This document shows positions 45,787 to 54,855 of a stretch of DNA of 64,000 bases, piece by piece. The notes below the pieces were generated by a model. The model was not told the origin of the DNA and did no database searches. It was given only the letters and a program-made list of their open reading frames with translations. The position numbers were made by a program, and so were the translations under genes. The number at the start of each line of letters is the position of its first letter. The stretch's first letter is position 1. Origin of the DNA: Stenotrophomonas sp. MMGLT7 (lineage in GTDB: Bacteria; Pseudomonadota; Gammaproteobacteria; Xanthomonadales; Xanthomonadaceae). The stretch is from NCBI RefSeq assembly GCF_021168555.1, contig NZ_JAJOZS010000003.1, positions 62,001 to 126,000 on the forward strand, read 5' to 3'.

Positions 45787-46692
45787 ATGAAGAACCGAAG
45801 CACCGCAATCGCACTCGCCTTGTTCCTGGGCCTGCCGATACTGGCCGGCAGCGGCATTGCCCGCGCAGATCTCCCCGCTAACGATGCCACGACCGCAGCG
45901 GCCCGCAGCGGCAACGTGCGGCCGGTGGCCGCCGACGCGCAGCGCCTGGTTCCGCTGCAGGGCGCATGGAACACGCGCAGCTTCGCCGGGCTGCAGGGCA
46001 GCCATGGGCCGATCCCGGCCAGCGCGTTCGTCCGCACCTCGGACCTGGGACGCCTGACCGACGCCGACCGCGACGCGCTGGCAGCCGCCGGGGTGACGCT
46101 GGATATCGACCTGCGTACCGCCGACGAGCAGGCGCAGTCGCCGGACCGGCTGGCCGACGACGATCGCTTCGACTACCAGCGCATCTCGCTCATGGGTACC
46201 GAGAAGATGGACCTGCAGAAGATGATGACGTCCTTCCCGGATTCGCTGGGCGCGGCCTATGTGCAATGGCTCGGCCACAGCCAGCCGCAATTCAAGCAGG
46301 TGTTCCAGCGCATCGCCGCCCAGCGCGACGGCACCGTGCTGTTCCACTGCACCGCGGGCAAGGACCGCACCGGCATCGTCGCCGGGCTGCTGCTGGACCT
46401 GGCGGGCGTGTCCCGCGCGGACATCGTGCACAACTACGCGATCTCCGCGCACTACCTGGAGGACCAGCCCAAGGACAGCGCAATGAACGCGCAGATCATG
46501 GAGCTGGTCAGGCAGAACCCGCAGATCGGGAAGAAGATGGCCGGCATGGCCGGCACCGCGCCGGAGAACATGGAGATGTTCCTGGACGCGCTGCACCGGC
46601 AGTACGGCGGCGCGGAGGGCTACCTCAAGTCCATCGGCATCGACGAGGCCGAAATCCAGCAGCTCAAGGCGCGGCTGGGACAGGCCGGCTGA
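45787..46692 (+). CDS. Exported tyrosine phosphatase (Y_phosphatase3 type)
   Basis: The protein of 301 residues has a signal peptide (MKNRSTAIALALFLGLPILA) and the PF13350-type phosphatase core: RLVPLQGAWNTRSFAG, an Asp-Leu-Arg-Thr (DIDLRT), and the P-loop HCTAGKDRTG near residues 194-203 that binds the phosphate and makes the thiol-phosphate intermediate with its Cys. These enzymes act on phosphotyrosine or on phosphoinositides. It lies 16 bases after the TonB receptor, in one operon, so a periplasmic phosphatase linked to an uptake system is plausible. Confidence 0.9.
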   Translation: MKNRSTAIALALFLGLPILAGSGIARADLPANDATTAAARSGNVRPVAADAQRLVPLQGAWNTRSFAGLQGSHGPIPASAFVRTSDLGRLTDADRDALAAAGVTLDIDLRTADEQAQSPDRLADDDRFDYQRISLMGTEKMDLQKMMTSFPDSLGAAYVQWLGHSQPQFKQVFQRIAAQRDGTVLFHCTAGKDRTGIVAGLLLDLAGVSRADIVHNYAISAHYLEDQPKDSAMNAQIMELVRQNPQIGKKMAGMAGTAPENMEMFLDALHRQYGGAEGYLKSIGIDEAEIQQLKARLGQAG

Positions 46693-46776
46693 GCGGCGAG
46701 CGCGGCCAAGCAGAGCGCGTCCCGCTCCGGCGATGGGACCGGTCGGGCCATGAGATCGCAAGCGATCCGGCCGTTG

Positions 46777-48858
46777 TCAGCGGGCGGCCGCCGCAATGCT
46801 CGACTTCATCTGCCGCCAGCGCATGTACTGCGCCTTCTTCGCGGGCGCGGCATCCTCGTGGCCCTGCAGCCAGAACCGGAACCAGTCGAGGTTGCGCTCG
46901 TACACCGCCAGCTTGTGCCTGGGCTGGAACTTCTGGTGCGGCTCGTTGGGGAACACGTACAGATCCGCACGCTGCGAGCGCAGCAGCGGAATCTCGTAGT
47001 CCAGCGCGTACAGGTACTCCTGCTCGGAATGCTGGAAGAGGATCGGCGCCCGGATCCTGTCCAGCTTGAATGCCGGCGAGAGCGCCTTCCAGCGCTCCGG
47101 GGTCTCGTCCGGCGCCCCGAGTCCCCACATGTCCCGCAGGCCCTGCACGAAGGCGTCGCCCTTCATGCTGCCGTACAGGTAGTAGGACGGCGACACGACC
47201 GGATTGGCGACCGATGCGGCGGCCAGCAGGCTGGATTCGGTGGCGGTCCACAGCGTCACCGCGCCGCCGAAGCTCAGCCCGCCCATGCCCACGCGGGCCC
47301 GGTCGATCTCGCCCTCCGAGGACAGCAGGTCGACCACGCTCTGCACCGCCGCCAGTCCCTGTCCATGCCGCTCGACCGCATCCAGGGTGTATCCGGGCAA
47401 CTGGTTGATGCATAGCGCGGCGATGCCGGCCTGCGCCAGCGAGGCCAGCGGCCATTCGTCGCCCACCCCGCCGCGCAGGAAGCCCGGGCAGCTGTAGTAG
47501 GTGACGAACAGGGGGGCCGCCGTGCCTGCCTGCCGCCGCGCCGCGTAGAACTGGCCGGTGAACCGCCGCCCCCGGGCGTCGGTCCAGCGCAGCAGCCGCG
47601 CCGGCGCCGCATGCGCCATGTCCAGGGCCAGCGCCGCGTTGGGATCGAACAGCACATGGCGCGCTCCGCCGTCCAGGTCGATCCGCTCCAGCCGCGGCGG
47701 CCGGTCGGCCTCCGCCGTCACGCACACCAGCGCCTGCTCGGAGACGCCGCACCCGGCCGAGGCATCGCGCCCGCCGTTGACCAGCCCCCTGCCCTGCACG
47801 ACCGTGCGCACCTCGCCGGTCTCGACGTTCCAGCGATGGATCGACTGCGCCAGCCCCAGCGCGGGATCGGTGACTGTGAACAGCACCTCGGCGTGGCCGG
47901 GGCGCCACTGGATCGCGGTGATGGGCCGGCCGGTGCACAGTGCCGAGGTGCAGTGCAGCGGCCGCCGCGCACCCGCGCCCGGCAGCACCGACAGCAGCAC
48001 ATCCGGCCGGTACAGTTGCCCGCTGCCGTCGCCGATGCGCGTCAGCACGGCGACCCTGGCGCCGTTCGGTTCGCGCACGGACTTCCAGGGATCGCCCTCG
48101 ACGCCGGCTGCGGGAGCGGCCGGCGACGCCCCGGGAGCGGCCTCGCCCGCGGCCAGCGCCCGCTGCGTCCCCGTCGCCAGGTCCAGCGCCGTCCAGCGGT
48201 CCGGCACGTCGGCCAGCAGCGCGGCGCGATCGAACCACACCGCGCCGAAGCGCTGCGTGGCCAGGCGCCCTTCGGTACTGCCGGAGCGGAACAGGCCCTG
48301 GCCGATCGGCACCGTCGCATCGATGCGGATGCCCTGGTCGTACTCGGCCTGCTCGGCGGCGAGGACCTGCTCGCGGGTGGCACCGACGCTGTACCTGAGC
48401 TCCCGCCCGTCGCGGTCCAGGGCGAAGTCGCGCACGTCCGCGGCGTCGCGCGTCACCGCGGCGGCGCCCGACCCGTCCGCCGCCGCGCGCCACACGGCTA
48501 TCTCGCCGTCGACCAGCGCGCGGTAGTAGATCCAGCGACCGTCGGGCGACCACAGCGCGGTCGCGGGCAAGGCGCCGCCGGCCGAGTCGCGCAGCGGCAC
48601 GCCGCCCTCGGCGACCCGCCTGGGCAGGGGCTCGCCCAGCCCCTGCACGTACCAGACGCTGTCGTAGGTGTTGCGCTCCAGCGACGCCTGCTCGACGCGG
48701 AACGCCACGCTGCGGCCGTCCGGCGAGACGGTCGGAGTGCCGAGATCGACCACTTCCAGCAGCCGTCGCGGCGTGACGTCCTGTGCCTGGCAGACGCTCG
48801 TCCAGCTCGCCGCCAGCGCGCCTGCCGCCAGCAGGCCCCGCACGATGCACTCAGACAT
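46777..48858 (-). CDS. AtxE2-like lasso peptide isopeptidase (S9 family)
   Basis: The 693-residue enzyme has an N-terminal signal region, a beta-propeller (residues about 30-400) and a C-terminal S9 alpha/beta hydrolase domain. The nucleophile is Ser529 in GMGGLSFGG; the acid is probably Glu612 in HSEQEY and the base His641 in NEPHQKF. A Glu in place of the usual Asp, together with this spacing, matches what I remember of AtxE2 (Ser527, Glu610, His638). Such enzymes open the isopeptide bond of a lasso ring. It lies 63 bases after the stop of a TonB receptor gene and ends the unit of sigma factor, FecR, STN protein and receptor. The peptide recognised is unknown. A homologue lies at 63085-64000. 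Confidence 0.85.
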   Translation of the reverse strand: MSECIVRGLLAAGALAASWTSVCQAQDVTPRRLLEVVDLGTPTVSPDGRSVAFRVEQASLERNTYDSVWYVQGLGEPLPRRVAEGGVPLRDSAGGALPATALWSPDGRWIYYRALVDGEIAVWRAAADGSGAAAVTRDAADVRDFALDRDGRELRYSVGATREQVLAAEQAEYDQGIRIDATVPIGQGLFRSGSTEGRLATQRFGAVWFDRAALLADVPDRWTALDLATGTQRALAAGEAAPGASPAAPAAGVEGDPWKSVREPNGARVAVLTRIGDGSGQLYRPDVLLSVLPGAGARRPLHCTSALCTGRPITAIQWRPGHAEVLFTVTDPALGLAQSIHRWNVETGEVRTVVQGRGLVNGGRDASAGCGVSEQALVCVTAEADRPPRLERIDLDGGARHVLFDPNAALALDMAHAAPARLLRWTDARGRRFTGQFYAARRQAGTAAPLFVTYYSCPGFLRGGVGDEWPLASLAQAGIAALCINQLPGYTLDAVERHGQGLAAVQSVVDLLSSEGEIDRARVGMGGLSFGGAVTLWTATESSLLAAASVANPVVSPSYYLYGSMKGDAFVQGLRDMWGLGAPDETPERWKALSPAFKLDRIRAPILFQHSEQEYLYALDYEIPLLRSQRADLYVFPNEPHQKFQPRHKLAVYERNLDWFRFWLQGHEDAAPAKKAQYMRWRQMKSSIAAAAR

Positions 48859-48921
48859 GGGACAGGCACACCTCTCTGCGACGGTCAGGGAACACGGACG
48901 ACGCCGTGCGCGCGGCGGGCA

Positions 48922-51534
48922 TCACCAGTGCTTGGACACGGAAAGGCTGACGAAGCGGCCGATCGCCGAATAGTTGGTCGAGTCGTAGGGCGCCACGTAC
49001 AGCGGCGAGGTGACCGCGTACGACGGCGGGTCGCGATCCAGCGCGTTGTCGATGGACAGGCCGAACTCCAGCCCGGACCAGGCATCGCCGCGCGTACCGG
49101 TGGCATAGCGCAGCGCCGCGTCGAAGGTGGTGAACGAGGCCGACTCGACGCCGTCGACCCGGTTGCTCACCCCGCCGCGGTAGTTGCCGAACAGCGAGCC
49201 GGTGAACCCGCCCTGCCTCCACACGGCGCCGGCGCGGCCGCTCACCCTGGGCGGGTTGAACAGCGTGCCCGCCAGGGCATGGTCCGGCTGGCCCGGGAGG
49301 GTCCGCTGCGTGCTGTCCAGCCAGTTCGCCGCGCCGCGCAGGGTCAGCGAGCCGCCCGCCACCTCGATCCGGTACGACCCGGACAGGTCCACGCCCTGGA
49401 CGTCCTGCCGCGCCACGTTGGCGTACTGCGTGTAGATGATCGCCGCCACCTTGGCCGGGTCGTAGGGCGCGCCGGCGAAGTTGTGGAACGTGCCCGCCGC
49501 GGCGATGACGTCCGCCTGCGCCTGCGTCGTCGGCGCGAGATCGACGAAGGGCGCGTAGATCGCGTTGTTCAGCGCCTGGCTGGAATTGGCGATCGGCTGG
49601 ATCACCCGGTCGCGGTAGTCGATGTGGAACCAGCTCAGCTCGGCCTCCAGGCCGCGCACGGCCTCGGGGTGGTAGGCCAGCGACAGCGAGCGGGTGTCCG
49701 CCCGCTCCGGCTCCAGGTTGCCGTTGCCGCCGTCGAGCACCAGCACGGTCGCATCGGCCGGATAGCCGCTGCCGCCGAAGCTGGCCGGGCCGAACAGCCA
49801 CGCATTGGCCGCGTAGTTGCGCTCGAACAGCGTGGGCGCCTTGAACGACTTGCCCCAGGAGGCCTTCAGGGTGACGTCGGCGTTCGGGCCATAGACCACG
49901 CCGAACTTGGGCGTGGTCACGCCGCCGAAGCTGCTGTAGTCCTCGCCGCGCATCGCGGCGGTGAGCTCCAGGCGCTGCACGCCACGGACCTGCTGCGCGG
50001 GACCGACCAGCGGCAGGTTGAACTCCGCATACGCGAACCGGGCGCTCTCGCTGCCGTCGATCGTCTCGGCGCCGGTGACGTGGTCGACGTTGCGGAACTC
50101 GTTCTTGCGGTAGCCCACGCCGGCCGCCAGCCGCGCATCGCCCGCAGGCAGCGCCAGCAGCGGCCCCTCGGCACCCAGCTCGTAGCTACGGCTGTCGTTG
50201 CAGTAGCACACGTCGGTGACGGCCGCCGCGCCGGTGGCCGTCACCGTCTCCAGCCGGTACTGGTCGTGCTCGCTCCGGCCGGACGTCGCGCCGAGCGACA
50301 GCGTCCAGCCGTGCGGCAGCCAGGCCTCCAGGCTGGGCGAGACCAGCGTGGTCGTGGTCTGCGGCGTGACCCGGCTGTTGCGGCCGCCGATGTTGTACAG
50401 GTGCAGCTGGTCGCGCTCGCTGCGCAGGGCGTCCAGGCGCAGCTCGGCAACCTCGCCCAGCGACTGGTGCGCGCTGATCAGGCCGCTGCGCAGGTCGCTG
50501 CCCGGATACAGCGTCGAGGGATCGACAAGTTGCTCGGCGTAGCGGCGCTGGCGGCTGTAGATGGGATCGACCGAGACGTCCTGGTAGGTGGCGATCAGGC
50601 CGCCGCTGCGCCAGGTGGTGCCGGCGGTGACGGCGTACTCGCGGCTGGCCAGCCCGCCCTGGGTGGCTCGCCCGAAGCGGGTGCCGACGGTCACGCCGTC
50701 GTACTCGCGCTTGAGGATCACGTTGCCGACGCCGCCCACCGCATCGGAGCCGTAGATCGCCGAGGCGCCGTCGGCGACGATCTCGATGCGCTCCACCGCC
50801 TCCACCGGGATCGCACTGATGTCCACCGACTGGGTGAAGCCACCGTAGGCCATGCGGCGCCCGTTGAGCAGGGTCAGGCTGGCATCGGCTCCCAACCCCC
50901 GCAGGTTCAGCCCCGACCCGCCGGTGATGTTCTGGTTGGCGTTGCCGGCACCGGCCAGGTTGCCGCTGAGCACGCCCGGATTCTGTCCGCCGGAGAAGTT
51001 CTGCGGAATGCTGCGCACGACTTCGCCCAGATCGGCGAATCCCTCCTCGCGGATCCGCTCGGCGCCGAGCGCGACCACCGGCGATGGCGTCGAGCCGCCG
51101 CGGATGCGGGTGCCGGTCACGGTGATGGTATCGAGCGTGCTGCTGTCGCCGGCGTTCGCCGCCGCGCCGGGACCGGCCTCGCCCGCCGCCGCGCCATCGC
51201 CGACCGAGATCGTGCTGCCGTTGACCTGGCGAACCGCCAGCCCGCTGCCGGCCAGCATCGCCTGCAAGCCGTCGAGCGTGCCGTAGCTGCCCTGCAACGG
51301 ATGCGTGACGATGCCGGCCACCCGGTCCTGCGAGAACACCAGGGTGATGTCGGCCTGCTCGGCGAAGGCGTTCAGGGCCGCGGCGGCGGGCTGGGCCGGA
51401 ACGTCGAAGCGCCTTGCGGCGCCGGCCTCCTGCGCCTGCGCGCCGGGCATCGCGGCAGCGACACCGAGGGCGACGGCCAGGGCATTGCGGAGGATGTCGT
51501 GCCGGACGTTCTTCATCACGGGATGGCCTTGCAT
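48922..51534 (-). CDS. TonB-dependent receptor with STN domain, lasso-locus type
   Basis: The 870-residue protein has a signal peptide, a secretin/TonB short N-terminal (STN) domain of about residues 42-103 (FDVPAQPAAAALNAFAEQ, ADITLVFSQDRVAG), a TonB-box-like segment (TLDTITVTGTRI), a plug (VVRSIPQNFSGG, LNLRGLGADASLTLLNGRRM, ERIEIVADGASAIYGSDAVGG) and a barrel ending in SLSVSKHW. An STN domain marks receptors that pass a signal to FecR. Together with FecI, FecR and an isopeptidase, this is the usual lasso peptide import set. The ATG at 51534 is used; one at 51516 leaves a typical signal peptide and is equally possible. Confidence 0.88.
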   Translation of the reverse strand: MQGHPVMKNVRHDILRNALAVALGVAAAMPGAQAQEAGAARRFDVPAQPAAAALNAFAEQADITLVFSQDRVAGIVTHPLQGSYGTLDGLQAMLAGSGLAVRQVNGSTISVGDGAAAGEAGPGAAANAGDSSTLDTITVTGTRIRGGSTPSPVVALGAERIREEGFADLGEVVRSIPQNFSGGQNPGVLSGNLAGAGNANQNITGGSGLNLRGLGADASLTLLNGRRMAYGGFTQSVDISAIPVEAVERIEIVADGASAIYGSDAVGGVGNVILKREYDGVTVGTRFGRATQGGLASREYAVTAGTTWRSGGLIATYQDVSVDPIYSRQRRYAEQLVDPSTLYPGSDLRSGLISAHQSLGEVAELRLDALRSERDQLHLYNIGGRNSRVTPQTTTTLVSPSLEAWLPHGWTLSLGATSGRSEHDQYRLETVTATGAAAVTDVCYCNDSRSYELGAEGPLLALPAGDARLAAGVGYRKNEFRNVDHVTGAETIDGSESARFAYAEFNLPLVGPAQQVRGVQRLELTAAMRGEDYSSFGGVTTPKFGVVYGPNADVTLKASWGKSFKAPTLFERNYAANAWLFGPASFGGSGYPADATVLVLDGGNGNLEPERADTRSLSLAYHPEAVRGLEAELSWFHIDYRDRVIQPIANSSQALNNAIYAPFVDLAPTTQAQADVIAAAGTFHNFAGAPYDPAKVAAIIYTQYANVARQDVQGVDLSGSYRIEVAGGSLTLRGAANWLDSTQRTLPGQPDHALAGTLFNPPRVSGRAGAVWRQGGFTGSLFGNYRGGVSNRVDGVESASFTTFDAALRYATGTRGDAWSGLEFGLSIDNALDRDPPSYAVTSPLYVAPYDSTNYSAIGRFVSLSVSKHW

Positions 51535-51657
51535 GGTGGCGTTGTCTCCGCGGAGCTGGATTCGGGTTCCCGGCATCGCACCGGTTCAGTCATGGAGACG
51601 GGCCATGCGTGCGTTTCCGCCACTCCCACCCGCAGCTTGCTCCGGGCCAGACTGCGG

Positions 51658-51987
51658 CTACGGCATGCAGCTCGCGCGCGGACAGATCAGGTAGGTCCCG
51701 TCGCGCGCCCGCCGGTAGCCGAGCCGGGTTCCAGCGAGCAGCAGCGTCAACCCGCGATCCACCGTGTAGCGTCCCCTCAGCGCGTGCGTGCGGTCGTCGG
51801 CGACCAGGTCGTAGGAGAAGATCAGCGTGATGTCCGCCTGCCGGGCGAACGCGTTCAATGCCGGCCCCGCCGCCTGCGCGGGAATGTCGAACCGCACGTC
51901 GGCCGCGGCGGTGGGCGCGCACGCCGCCAGCAACAGGGGCAGCGCCAGCCGCGAGAATACGCGCGAGAGTGCAACGGCGGTTTCCAT
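51658..51987 (-). CDS. Stand-alone STN-domain protein
   Basis: The 109-residue product has an export signal with a lipobox-like LLLAAC, then a single STN domain (FDIPAQAAGPALNAFARQ, ADITLIFSYDLVADDRTHAL) that is closely similar to the STN domain at the start of the receptor downstream. It is not fused to a barrel and lies between FecR (131-base gap) and the receptor (123-base gap). It may be a decoy or a relay in the signal from receptor to FecR. No similar free-standing gene in such loci is known to me. Confidence 0.85.
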   Translation of the reverse strand: METAVALSRVFSRLALPLLLAACAPTAAADVRFDIPAQAAGPALNAFARQADITLIFSYDLVADDRTHALRGRYTVDRGLTLLLAGTRLGYRRARDGTYLICPRASCMP

Positions 51988-52118
51988 CCGGCCAGCTCAT
52001 CCAGGGAGGCGGCGCCAAGGCGCCGGTCACTGGTAGACGGGAGCCGGGGCGTTTTCCGCCATTGCGCCGCCGCGCCGGTGCCGGCCCGTGCGTGCCCGCC
52101 CGCGCCACGACAGGCGGG

Positions 52119-53189
52119 TCACTGGCGTGTCGATGACGTGGAGGCCCGCGCCTGCAGGTAGACCAGGTGATCGGACGTGCGATGCACGGTGATCGGGAAC
52201 GCGTTGGTCAGCGCCTCCAGGAAGCCGTCCACGTCGCCGGTGCGGAAGCGCCCGCCCACGCGCAGGTCCTGGATGCTGGCGTCGGCCACGACCAGCCGCG
52301 TATCCGTGTAGCGGTTCAGTTCGGCGATGGCCCGCACCAGCGGCTCGCCCTCGAAGACGATGGCGCCCTCGCGCCAAGCCAGCGCATTGGAGACGCTCGC
52401 CGGGGCGATCGTGGCCACCGGCGAAGCGGCGGCCGCCTCGAAGCGCTGCCCGGCGCCCAGCTCGCTCGGCGCAACGGCGCCGGACCCGGGCCCGGCGGCG
52501 GTCTTGGCCGGCGAGCCCGCCTGCGATGTGACCTCCACCCTGCCCTCGGTGACGATGACTTCCACGTCGCGGCTGTCGCGCAGGCGCACGTTGAACTCGG
52601 TGCCGACCGCGCGCACCACGGTATCGCCGGCCTGCACGAAGAACGGGCGTTCGCCGTCGTGTGCCACCTTGAACAAGGCTTCGCCCTTCTCCAGCTGGAT
52701 GACGCGCCTGCCACGGCTGAAATGCGTCTCCAGGATGGTGTTGGTATTGAGCTGGACCACCGAGCCATCGGCCAGCGCGACGCTGCGCTGCTGCCCCACC
52801 GCCGTGGCCAGCGTCTGCGACTCGCTGCCGTGCTGGTACCAGGACAGGCTGCCGGCCACCACCGCCACCGAGGCGGCCATCGCCCACGGCACCAGCTTGC
52901 GCAGCCTGCTGCGCATCGGCTTCGGCGCGGCCCTGGCGTACAGGCGACGTTCCTCGGCCACGAAGGTGGCGACCTTTTCCTCGCGCTTGGCCTCGGCCAG
53001 TTCGTCCAGCGACTGCCACACGCCGCCCAGTTCCTCGAACGCGCGGCGATGGCGCGGATCGCGCCGCAGCCATTGCTCGAATTCGACCCGCACCTCGGGG
53101 GCCACGTCCTCGTCGTCCAGCCGCCACACCCAGGCCGCGGCTTCCTCTTCCAGCTCGGCCAGGCTGCGGAACTTCAGCACGTCGCTCAT
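52119..53189 (-). CDS. FecR-type anti-sigma/sigma-regulatory protein
   Basis: The 356-residue protein has an N-terminal cytoplasmic DUF4880 part (EEEAAAWVWRLDDEDVAPEV, then WLRRDPRHRRAFEEL), one membrane helix (about residues 99-118), a FecR domain (SVALADGSVVQLNTNTILET) and a C-terminal DUF4974-like part (VRAIAELNRYTDTRLVVAD). It binds the sigma factor encoded just before it and the STN domain of the receptor in the periplasm. Its start overlaps the stop of the sigma gene by four bases (ATGA). Confidence 0.93.
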   Translation of the reverse strand: MSDVLKFRSLAELEEEAAAWVWRLDDEDVAPEVRVEFEQWLRRDPRHRRAFEELGGVWQSLDELAEAKREEKVATFVAEERRLYARAAPKPMRSRLRKLVPWAMAASVAVVAGSLSWYQHGSESQTLATAVGQQRSVALADGSVVQLNTNTILETHFSRGRRVIQLEKGEALFKVAHDGERPFFVQAGDTVVRAVGTEFNVRLRDSRDVEVIVTEGRVEVTSQAGSPAKTAAGPGSGAVAPSELGAGQRFEAAAASPVATIAPASVSNALAWREGAIVFEGEPLVRAIAELNRYTDTRLVVADASIQDLRVGGRFRTGDVDGFLEALTNAFPITVHRTSDHLVYLQARASTSSTRQ

Positions 53190-53770
53190 CGGCCGTCTCC
53201 TTCGTCCCTGCGCCGGCGCGCCGGGCGGCCCTCGCCCATCGATGCGACATCGCCCGACAGGCCATGGTCGCGCAGGTGGTCCCGGCACCGCACCAGGCCC
53301 TTGGCGACATGCTTCTCGATGGTGCTCTGCGAGATGCCCAGCACCGCACCGATCTCCGCCTGCGACAACTTGTAGACCTTCCTCAACACGAACACGCGCC
53401 GGCAGATCGGCGGCAAGCTGTCCACCGCCGAACAGAACGCCTCGAACCGACGGCGCGCATCCAGCTGCTCTTCGAGCTGGGGGCCATCGGAAGAGACGCC
53501 CAACGCATCGAAATCCGCCACCGCATCGGTGGCGCGGCTGACCCGGCGGCGGCCCAGCTCGACCGCCAGGTTGTGGGCGATGGTGATCAGCAGCGCCTTG
53601 GGCGACTCGACCGCGGCGTAGTCCTGGATGCCGTAGATGCGCAGGTACGTGTCCTGGATGACGTCCTCGATGTCCTCGGCGGAGTTCAGGTACTTGCGCA
53701 GGTACTGCTGCAGCATCTGCCGATGGCAGAACACCTGGTTGAGGAACCATTCGTGGCGGTCGGACGACAT
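53186..53770 (-). CDS. FecI-type ECF sigma factor
   Basis: The protein of 194 residues has region 2 (LQQYLRKYLNSAEDIEDVIQ then DTYLRIYGIQDYAAVESPKALLI) and region 4 (LPPICRRVFVLRKVYKLSQAEIGAVLGISQSTIEKHVAKGL), the pattern of iron-starvation ECF sigma factors. It should direct transcription of the receptor unit when the substrate is bound. The start at 53770 (MSSDRHEWFL) fits the family N-terminus better than an ATG upstream. It is the first gene of the unit. Confidence 0.93.
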   Translation of the reverse strand: MSSDRHEWFLNQVFCHRQMLQQYLRKYLNSAEDIEDVIQDTYLRIYGIQDYAAVESPKALLITIAHNLAVELGRRRVSRATDAVADFDALGVSSDGPQLEEQLDARRRFEAFCSAVDSLPPICRRVFVLRKVYKLSQAEIGAVLGISQSTIEKHVAKGLVRCRDHLRDHGLSGDVASMGEGRPARRRRDEGDGR

Positions 53771-54030
53771 GATCGCGGGCGGCGGCTGACAGGCGGCGGT
53801 CGCCCCCATGGAACCGCGACGCTGCCTCCATGTAAAGCGGAAACCCGCCTGCAACCGCTTGTTTTCACGAATGAAGCGCCGGAGTGGCGGAAGTTCGCCG
53901 GTCGCCCGTCTTCATGGGGTTGAGCCTTGCCCGCACCATCGGCGGCAGGCGCAGGGAGCACGCCTGGACCACCGGGAACCGCGACCGCCGCGAGGCCCTG
54001 CGCCTCGCGGCCGCAAGCGTGCCGCCGCGG

Positions 54031-54855
54031 CTACTTCAGGCCGTCGAGGAAGCCCAGCAACGCCCGGTTGAACGCCTCGGCGTGGCTGGCGTTGCAGCCA
54101 TGCGGCGCGCCTTCGATCAGCACCAGCTCGCTGCCGGCGATCGCCTCGTGCGTGCGCTTGCCCGATCCCTCGAACGGCACCGTGCCGTCGGCATCGCCAT
54201 GCAGCACCAGCGTGGGCACGTCCACCTCCTTCAGGTCCTGGCGGAAGTCGGTGGTGCCGAACGCCTTCATGCAGCCCAGCGCGGCGGTCTGGTCGGACTG
54301 CAGGCACAGCGCCAAGGCCTCCTGCCGCTGCGCCTCGCTCACCTTCAACTCGCCGTTGGCGCTGAAGAACTCGCGGGTGAACTGGTCGAAGAACTCCTCG
54401 CGCGAGGCCTTCAGGCCGTCCTCCATCTCCTTGGCCTTGTCCTCGGTCAACGGGCCCTCGGGGTTGTCGTCGCTCTTGAGCATGTACGGCGGCACCGCCG
54501 CGGCGAACACCACCGCGCCCAGGCGCGAGGTTCCGTAGTTGGCGACGTAGCGCGCGACCTCGCCGCCGCCCATCGAGAAACCGACCAGCGTCGCGTCCTC
54601 GAGCTCAAGGTCCTCGACCAGCCCGGCCAGGTCGGCCGCGAGGGTGTCGTAGTCGTAGCCGTCCGACGGCTTGTCCGAACGGCCGAAGCCACGGCGATCG
54701 TAGGTGATCACGCGGTAGCCGGCGTCCTTGAGCGGGCCGACCTGCGCCTTCCACGACTCGCCCGACAGCGGCCAACCGTGGATCAGCACCACCGGACGAC
54801 CGGAGCCGCCGGAATCCTCGACATGCAGGCGAACGCGATTGGGGCTGGCTGACAT
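54031..54855 (-). CDS. Alpha/beta hydrolase, non-heme haloperoxidase-like
   Basis: The 274-residue enzyme has the standard fold: VVLIHGWPLSGESW, YDRRGFGRSDKP, the nucleophile Ser in LVGFSMGGGEVARYV, an Asp in LHGDADGTVPF and a His in GAPHGCN. The Gly-Phe-Ser-Met-Gly-Gly-Gly-Glu motif is typical of the non-heme chloroperoxidase/esterase group. Start at 54855 (MSASPNRVRL) is preferred over a longer lead. Monocistronic. Confidence 0.9.
   Translation of the reverse strand: MSASPNRVRLHVEDSGGSGRPVVLIHGWPLSGESWKAQVGPLKDAGYRVITYDRRGFGRSDKPSDGYDYDTLAADLAGLVEDLELEDATLVGFSMGGGEVARYVANYGTSRLGAVVFAAAVPPYMLKSDDNPEGPLTEDKAKEMEDGLKASREEFFDQFTREFFSANGELKVSEAQRQEALALCLQSDQTAALGCMKAFGTTDFRQDLKEVDVPTLVLHGDADGTVPFEGSGKRTHEAIAGSELVLIEGAPHGCNASHAEAFNRALLGFLDGLK

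Noticed and set aside
43437-46037. A long minus-strand open frame opposite the TonB receptor and phosphatase
   Set aside because: The plus strand has clear receptor and phosphatase motifs; the antisense frame is low in variety and lacks any motif.
47611-52161. A 1516-codon open frame on the plus strand
   Set aside because: It is the mirror of the isopeptidase, receptor and STN genes on the minus strand; the composition is Arg/Ala/His/Gly-rich without family motifs, as expected for antisense frames in GC-rich DNA.
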